Shown here: in pieces, positions 32,859 through 36,352 of the stretch
Position numbering within the stretch: the stretch's first letter is position 1
Layout: each line of letters opens with the position of its first letter
Origin: Candidatus Hadersleviella danica
Lineage (GTDB): Bacteria > Chloroflexota > Anaerolineae > Promineifilales > Promineifilaceae
Direction of reading: 5' to 3'
Assembly: GCA_016711405.1 (NCBI GenBank)
Contig: JADJSZ010000093.1
Coordinates: forward strand, 1 to 36,352
DNA length: 36,352 nucleotides
Notes under the pieces: model-generated
Seen by the model: the letters and a program-made list of their open reading frames with translations, nothing else
Database searches by the model: none
Told to the model about the DNA's origin: nothing
Program-made: the position numbers and the translations under genes

Positions 32859-33524
32859 TCATTGCTCATTGGCCTCCTCCCCCTCCCCTCCCTTTTCCGC
32901 CCAAACAATATAGAGCGGGTCTTCATTGGGTTGCGCCCCCGTTTGGGAATCGCGAATGCGGGCGTTGATTTGCCCCCACCCCCCTGACTTCTCAAAATAA
33001 TAAGAGATGAGATTGATGTGCTGGTAGTCGTCGGTGTCGAGCCAGACGGCCGTGGCTTTGCTGGGAAATGTGCGGTTGGAGTAGGACAAGATAAAGCGGC
33101 CGTTCGGCCGTAACACCCGCCACACCTCCTCAAACACCGCAATCGGTTGGGTGAGGTATTGCACCGAGAGGGCGCACAGCACCGCATCAAAGTGGGCATC
33201 GGGGAAGGGCAGGCGCGGCCGTTGGTTCAAATCGTGGACGAGAAACTCGTCGAGTTGGGGGTTGTCTTCCAGCTCGGCCGAATTCATGCCCAGCCCCACC
33301 ACGCGGGCGGGCAACAATGTTTCCAGCGGCAAATGGCTCCGCCAACTGCTCATCAAATCTAAAAACACGCCGCCGTGGGGGAGCAAATCGGCGTAAGCGT
33401 TGGTCAGGGTGCGCACGGCCGCTTCATCAATGTGCATCACTTTGCGGGGCACGGAGTAAAACAGGGCATCGTCCCGCTCATCGGTGCGGGCAAAATAGTC
33501 GGGGGGTAAATCGGGGATGGACAT
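32859..33524 (-). CDS. Class I SAM-dependent methyltransferase
   Basis: The 221-residue protein has a Rossmann-type methyltransferase core: a motif I variant FLDLMSSW (about 55-62), VVGLGMNSAEL for motif II, FDAVLCALSVQYL for motif IV and VLRPNGRFILSYSNR for the post-II beta strand. It is of the Methyltransf_11 kind and its substrate is unknown. The start at 33524 (MSIPDLPPDYF) is preferred over an in-frame position 75 bp upstream because homology-like sequence starts there. The tail is rich in Glu/Gly, next to a region with heptamer-like words. Confidence 0.8.
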   Translation of the reverse strand: MSIPDLPPDYFARTDERDDALFYSVPRKVMHIDEAAVRTLTNAYADLLPHGGVFLDLMSSWRSHLPLETLLPARVVGLGMNSAELEDNPQLDEFLVHDLNQRPRLPFPDAHFDAVLCALSVQYLTQPIAVFEEVWRVLRPNGRFILSYSNRTFPSKATAVWLDTDDYQHINLISYYFEKSGGWGQINARIRDSQTGAQPNEDPLYIVWAEKGGEGEEANEQ

Positions 33525-33575
33525 AGGCAGATAGGTAAAAAGGAAGTGTCTATTCAGATGTGCCCAGATAGCGTG

Positions 33576-33646
33576 TAGAGATAGAAATAGAGGAAACACG
33601 ATAGGCTCAATAACTGAATTCTCCTCTATCTCTTATCTCTATCTGA
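33576..33646. repeat. Inverted word array (CTCTATC type)
   Basis: TAGAGATAGAAATAGAGGA at 33576-33594 pairs with TCCTCTATCTCTTATCTCTA starting at 33622. It has the same word family as 598-678. It lies between the divergent methyltransferase and ABC transporter genes. Confidence 0.65.
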
Positions 33647-33650
33647 ACGG

Positions 33651-33684
33651 TTACAAAAGGAATGGATTTGGGTACAATTTACCC
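33651..33684 (+). promoter_or_regulatory. Putative promoter with overlapping palindrome for the ABC transporter
   Basis: TTACAA (33651-33656) and TACAAT (33673-33678) are 16 bp apart. The -10 box lies inside the palindrome GGGTACAATTTACCC (33670-33684), a plausible repressor site. The ATG follows at 33717 after AAGGAAA. Confidence 0.4.
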
Positions 33685-33716
33685 ATAAAAAGCTAGTCCT
33701 GCCAAGGAAAACAGCC

Positions 33717-34649
33717 ATGAAAGAGTTAGCCATTCGCACCGAGAGCCTTTCCCGCGATTTTGCATCCTTACGAGCGATAGACCAACTGACACTGGAAGTG
33801 CCCAGCCAGATGATATTTGGTTTTTTGGGGCCAAACGGTTCGGGCAAAACAACGACCATCCGGTTGTTGTTGGGCTTGTTGGAGGCCAGCCACGGCCGTG
33901 CCGAAGTTCTGGGCTACGACACCCGCACCCACGGGGACGAGATTCGCGCCCGCACGGGGGCGTTGCTGGAACATTCGGGCTTGTATGAGCGGCTGACGGC
34001 CGAGGACAACTTGGACTTTTACGGCCGCATTTGGCACATGCCCACGGCCGAACGGCAAGCCCGTACCCAAGAATTGCTGACCCATTTGGGGCTGTGGGAA
34101 CGCCGCCGTGAGTTGGTGAACAAATGGAGCCGAGGCATGAAGCAGAAGCTGGCCATCGCCCGCACGTTGTTTCATCGGCCGCAACTCATCTTTTTGGATG
34201 AGCCGACGGCGGGGCTAGACCCCATCGCCGCCGCCCAATTGCGGGAAGAACTGGCCGATTTGGTCGCCCAAGAGGGGGTGACGGTGTTCCTGACCACCCA
34301 TAATTTGGCCGAGGCGGAAAAATTGTGCCAACAGGTGGGGGTCATTCGGCAAGGCAAATTGCTGGCCGTGGGCAGTTTGGATGAGTTACGCGCCCGAAGG
34401 GGGGCAACGGCCGTTCACATCACAGGCCACAATTTCCCCGATACGCTCGTCAGCACCCTGCAAAACCAGCCCGAAGTCGCCCACCTCGCCCAAAAGAACG
34501 GCCAGTGGCAGGTCGCCCTGCACCGCCGCGAAGACACCTCGGCCGTGGTGGGGCTTATTGTCGGGGCAGGCGGGCGGCTAGACGAAGTGCGGCAAGAAAC
34601 CGCCAGTCTGGAAGAGTTGTTTTTGAGCCTGATGGAGGAGGAAAAATGA
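33717..34649 (+). CDS. ABC transporter ATP-binding protein
   Basis: The 310-residue protein has Walker A GPNGSGKTTTIR (about 39-50), Q-loop region TGALLEHSGLYERLTAE, signature WSRGMKQKLAIAR (the LSGGQ equivalent), Walker B LIFLDEPTAGLDP and switch His in TTHNLAEAEKLC. The C-terminal about 80 residues are an accessory domain as in DrrA/CcmA-type exporters. It is translationally coupled to the permease gene by an ATGA overlap and forms one exporter. The substrate is unknown. Its start follows AAGGAAA. Confidence 0.94.
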   Translation: MKELAIRTESLSRDFASLRAIDQLTLEVPSQMIFGFLGPNGSGKTTTIRLLLGLLEASHGRAEVLGYDTRTHGDEIRARTGALLEHSGLYERLTAEDNLDFYGRIWHMPTAERQARTQELLTHLGLWERRRELVNKWSRGMKQKLAIARTLFHRPQLIFLDEPTAGLDPIAAAQLREELADLVAQEGVTVFLTTHNLAEAEKLCQQVGVIRQGKLLAVGSLDELRARRGATAVHITGHNFPDTLVSTLQNQPEVAHLAQKNGQWQVALHRREDTSAVVGLIVGAGGRLDEVRQETASLEELFLSLMEEEK

Positions 34650-35377
34650 TGACCGATATTTGGACGATTTTACGCAAAGAGGTGCTGGAAATTTGGAGCG
34701 GTGGTGGCCAGCGGGGCAAATGGGGGTTTGTGATGATTATCGCCGTTTTTGGCGGCTATATGCCCTACATGACAGGCCCCACATGGGTCACATCCCCCCT
34801 GACACTGGTCTATTGGGCATGGCTTCCCCTCTTTTTCGTCTCCTCCTATGTGGCCGATTCGTTTGCGGGGGAGCGGGAGCGGCACACGCTGGAGACGTTG
34901 CTGGCTTCGCGCTTGCCTGACCATGCGATTTTGTTGGGCAAGGTGTTTTCGGCCGTGGCTTTGTCCATGATCATTACATGGGCCAGTGTGTTGGTGGGGG
35001 CACTGACGATTACCTTGGTTTATGGAGAGGGACAAATCCTCTTTTATTCGCTGGCGGTGACGCTGGGGATTTTTGCCTTTAGTTTGCTGGGCGCGTTGAT
35101 GACAGCGGCCGTGGGGGTGTTTGTCTCGTTGCGGGCGGCCACGGTGCGCCAAGCGCAACAAACGGTGAGCATTGGCATTATGGTGATTATTTTTGTGCCT
35201 GTGCTGGGCATCCAATTTTTGCCAGCCGCGTGGCTGGAGCAATTATGGAATGGGGTAGCGCAGATGAATCTGAACCAGATTATTGTCGCCGCCACCGCCA
35301 TATGGGCATTGCTGGATGTGGGCCTGCTGGCGATGGCGATGCGCCGTTTTCGCCGTGCCCAGCTCACGTTTGATTAG
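34646..35377 (+). CDS. ABC-2 type transporter permease
   Basis: The 243-residue protein has six membrane helices (for example LTLVYWAWLPLFFVSSYVA, then VFSAVALSMIITWASVLVGA). The motif ADSFAGERERHTLETLLASR between helices 2 and 3 is characteristic of ABC-2 permeases. The start ATG at 34646 overlaps the ATPase stop (ATGA), with GGAGGAGG upstream. It is the partner of the ATPase. The whole unit likely ends here, since the restriction-modification gene has its own upstream region. Confidence 0.9.
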   Translation: MMTDIWTILRKEVLEIWSGGGQRGKWGFVMIIAVFGGYMPYMTGPTWVTSPLTLVYWAWLPLFFVSSYVADSFAGERERHTLETLLASRLPDHAILLGKVFSAVALSMIITWASVLVGALTITLVYGEGQILFYSLAVTLGIFAFSLLGALMTAAVGVFVSLRAATVRQAQQTVSIGIMVIIFVPVLGIQFLPAAWLEQLWNGVAQMNLNQIIVAATAIWALLDVGLLAMAMRRFRRAQLTFD

Positions 35378-35449
35378 TTGGTGGCCGATGGGGCGTGGTT
35401 CCGTGCCCATCGATTGGTGGTATAAATGGCCAAACTATTTAGCAATGCC

Positions 35450-35471
35450 GTGGCGCAAAATTTTGCGCCAC
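35450..35471. repeat. Perfect 22-bp palindrome
   Basis: GTGGCGCAAAA is followed directly by its inverse TTTTGCGCCAC. The following bases TACAAA and the motif GCCACTAC link it to the REP-like palindrome at 10516-10545. It stands between the ABC permease and hsdM, in the region where the hsdM start should be. Confidence 0.8.
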
Positions 35472-35488
35472 TACAAATCACATCATAA

Positions 35489-36352
35489 TACCTATACTCG
35501 AACCCCAACGAAGAACCACTGGAAAAACAGCTATGGAAAGCGGCCGATAAGCTCCGCAAAAACATAGACGCGGCCGAGTACAAACACGTCGTCCTCGGCC
35601 TCATCTTTCTCAAATACATCTCCGATTCGTTCGAGGAGCTACACGCCAAATTGCAGGCGGGCGAAGGAGATTACGCAGGGGGCGACCCCGAAGACCGCGA
35701 GGAGTACACGGCCGAGAATATCTTTTTTGTGCCCCCCTGTTACCGCTGGAGCCACCTGCAAACCCACGCCAAACAGCCCCAAATTGGCAAATATGTGGAC
35801 GACGCGATGGAGGCCATCGAAAAAGAGAACCCGCCCCTGAAAGGAGTTTTGCCCAAAGTGTTCGCTCGCCAAAACCTAGACCCCACCAGTTTAGGGGGAC
35901 TAATTGACTTGGTGAGCAACATCGCTTTGGGGTCGGCCAAGGCGCGGAGCGCGGATGTGTTGGGGCATGTGTTTGAGTATTTTCTGGGAGAGTTTGCTTT
36001 GGCGGAGGGGAAGCAGGGCGGCCAGTTTTACACCCCGCGCAGTATTGTGGAACTGTTGGTGAGCTTGTTGGAGCCGTATAAGGGGCGGGTGTTCGACCCG
36101 TGCTGTGGCTCGGGGGGGATGTTTGTGCAGTCGGAGAAGTTTGTGGTAGAGCATCAGGGGCGGGTGGATGATATTTCCATCTATGGGCAAGAGAGCAACC
36201 AGACGACATGGCGGCTGGCACAGATGAACTTGGCCATTCGGGGCATCAATAGTTCGCAGGTGAAGTGGAACCATGAGGGGTCTTTTCTGAACAATGCCCA
36301 CAAGGATTTGCGGGCCGATTTTGTAATTGCCAATCCGCCGTTTAACGATAGC
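35489..36352 (+). CDS. hsdM: Type I restriction-modification N6-adenine methylase, partial
   Basis: The frame is open from 35489 to the window end, 288 codons. It contains the HsdM N-terminal helical domain (LEKQLWKAADKLRKNIDAAE, then HVVLGLIFLKYISDSFEEL), then GGQFYTPRSIVELLVSLLEP, SAM motif I DPCCGSGGMFVQSE and catalytic motif IV ANPPFNDS at the right edge. The subunit methylates adenine as part of HsdM2S, and the hsdS and hsdR genes should follow outside the window. No ATG is in frame after the TAA at 35486-35488. An ATG in the same frame at 35426 is cut off by that TAA, so the start is damaged, a non-standard codon is used, or there is a sequence error. The conserved part looks intact. 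Confidence 0.92.

Noticed and set aside
35377..36352. Novel defence island
   Set aside because: Only the type I methylase is visible, and the window ends before hsdS and hsdR. The ABC exporter beside it is a generic transporter.

Overview
The window reads as a chromosomal segment of a GC-rich, probably non-model bacterium, most likely a Chloroflexota member of the Anaerolineae/Ardenticatenia kind. This is an inference from gene content: an SARP/BTAD regulator joined to a decayed STAND module, a GAF-GAF-HisKA_2 kinase, a PucC-family transporter, a ferredoxin-dependent 2-oxoacid oxidoreductase, a VapB/VapC remnant, and many Pro/Thr- or Gly/Ala-rich secreted proteins. It is not established by a marker gene.

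Layout. 1-4.9 kb: heavily frameshifted genes, namely two unidentified fragments, a secreted protein, korB and korA (2-oxoacid:ferredoxin oxidoreductase), a vapBC pair whose toxin has lost its middle, and an FCD/GntR regulator. 5.2-10.2 kb: a sensor histidine kinase, an enoyl-CoA hydratase-family enzyme, a small unknown protein, the Mg2+ channel MgtE and a MazG-like pyrophosphohydrolase closed by a strong terminator. 10.3-19.9 kb: tRNA-Cys, phosphofructokinase, a BTAD regulator, pyruvate kinase, an unknown 363-residue protein, a PucC-like MFS protein, YchF and an NfeD-type serine protease. 20-30.4 kb: a YheT-type hydrolase between REP-like elements, an SDR, a 21-bp minisatellite, an LPG-synthase-TM protein, a YhhN protein, an iron-containing alcohol dehydrogenase, an atypical SDR, a DinB-fold protein, a DUF2207 membrane protein and an EamA transporter. 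30.5-36.35 kb: an AraC regulator, MtaB (tRNA methylthiotransferase), a methyltransferase, an ABC exporter pair and the 5' part of a type I restriction-modification methylase running off the window.

Most genes are housekeeping or simple accessory functions in short transcription units. Phosphofructokinase and pyruvate kinase supply the regulated steps of glycolysis, and KorAB would link 2-oxoacids to ferredoxin.

The unusual part is between the genes. More than twenty intergenic gaps hold arrays of 7-bp words in strict 7-nt register. The word differs from gap to gap, can switch inside one array without breaking phase, is often followed by its inverted copy to make a long hairpin, and recurs at distant loci. 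Many arrays begin on a stop codon or end on a start codon. A minisatellite at 22.4 kb has a 21-bp unit, which is three heptamers. The hexamer CGGCCG is also strongly over-represented. Together these resemble the short tandem heptamer repeats and highly iterated palindromes of filamentous cyanobacteria, in what looks like an unrelated lineage.

Reliability: the first 4.4 kb carries many single-base indels inside otherwise perfectly conserved protein motifs, and five later genes carry one or two each. Sequencing or assembly error is the likelier cause, so those genes are given as one corrected span each.
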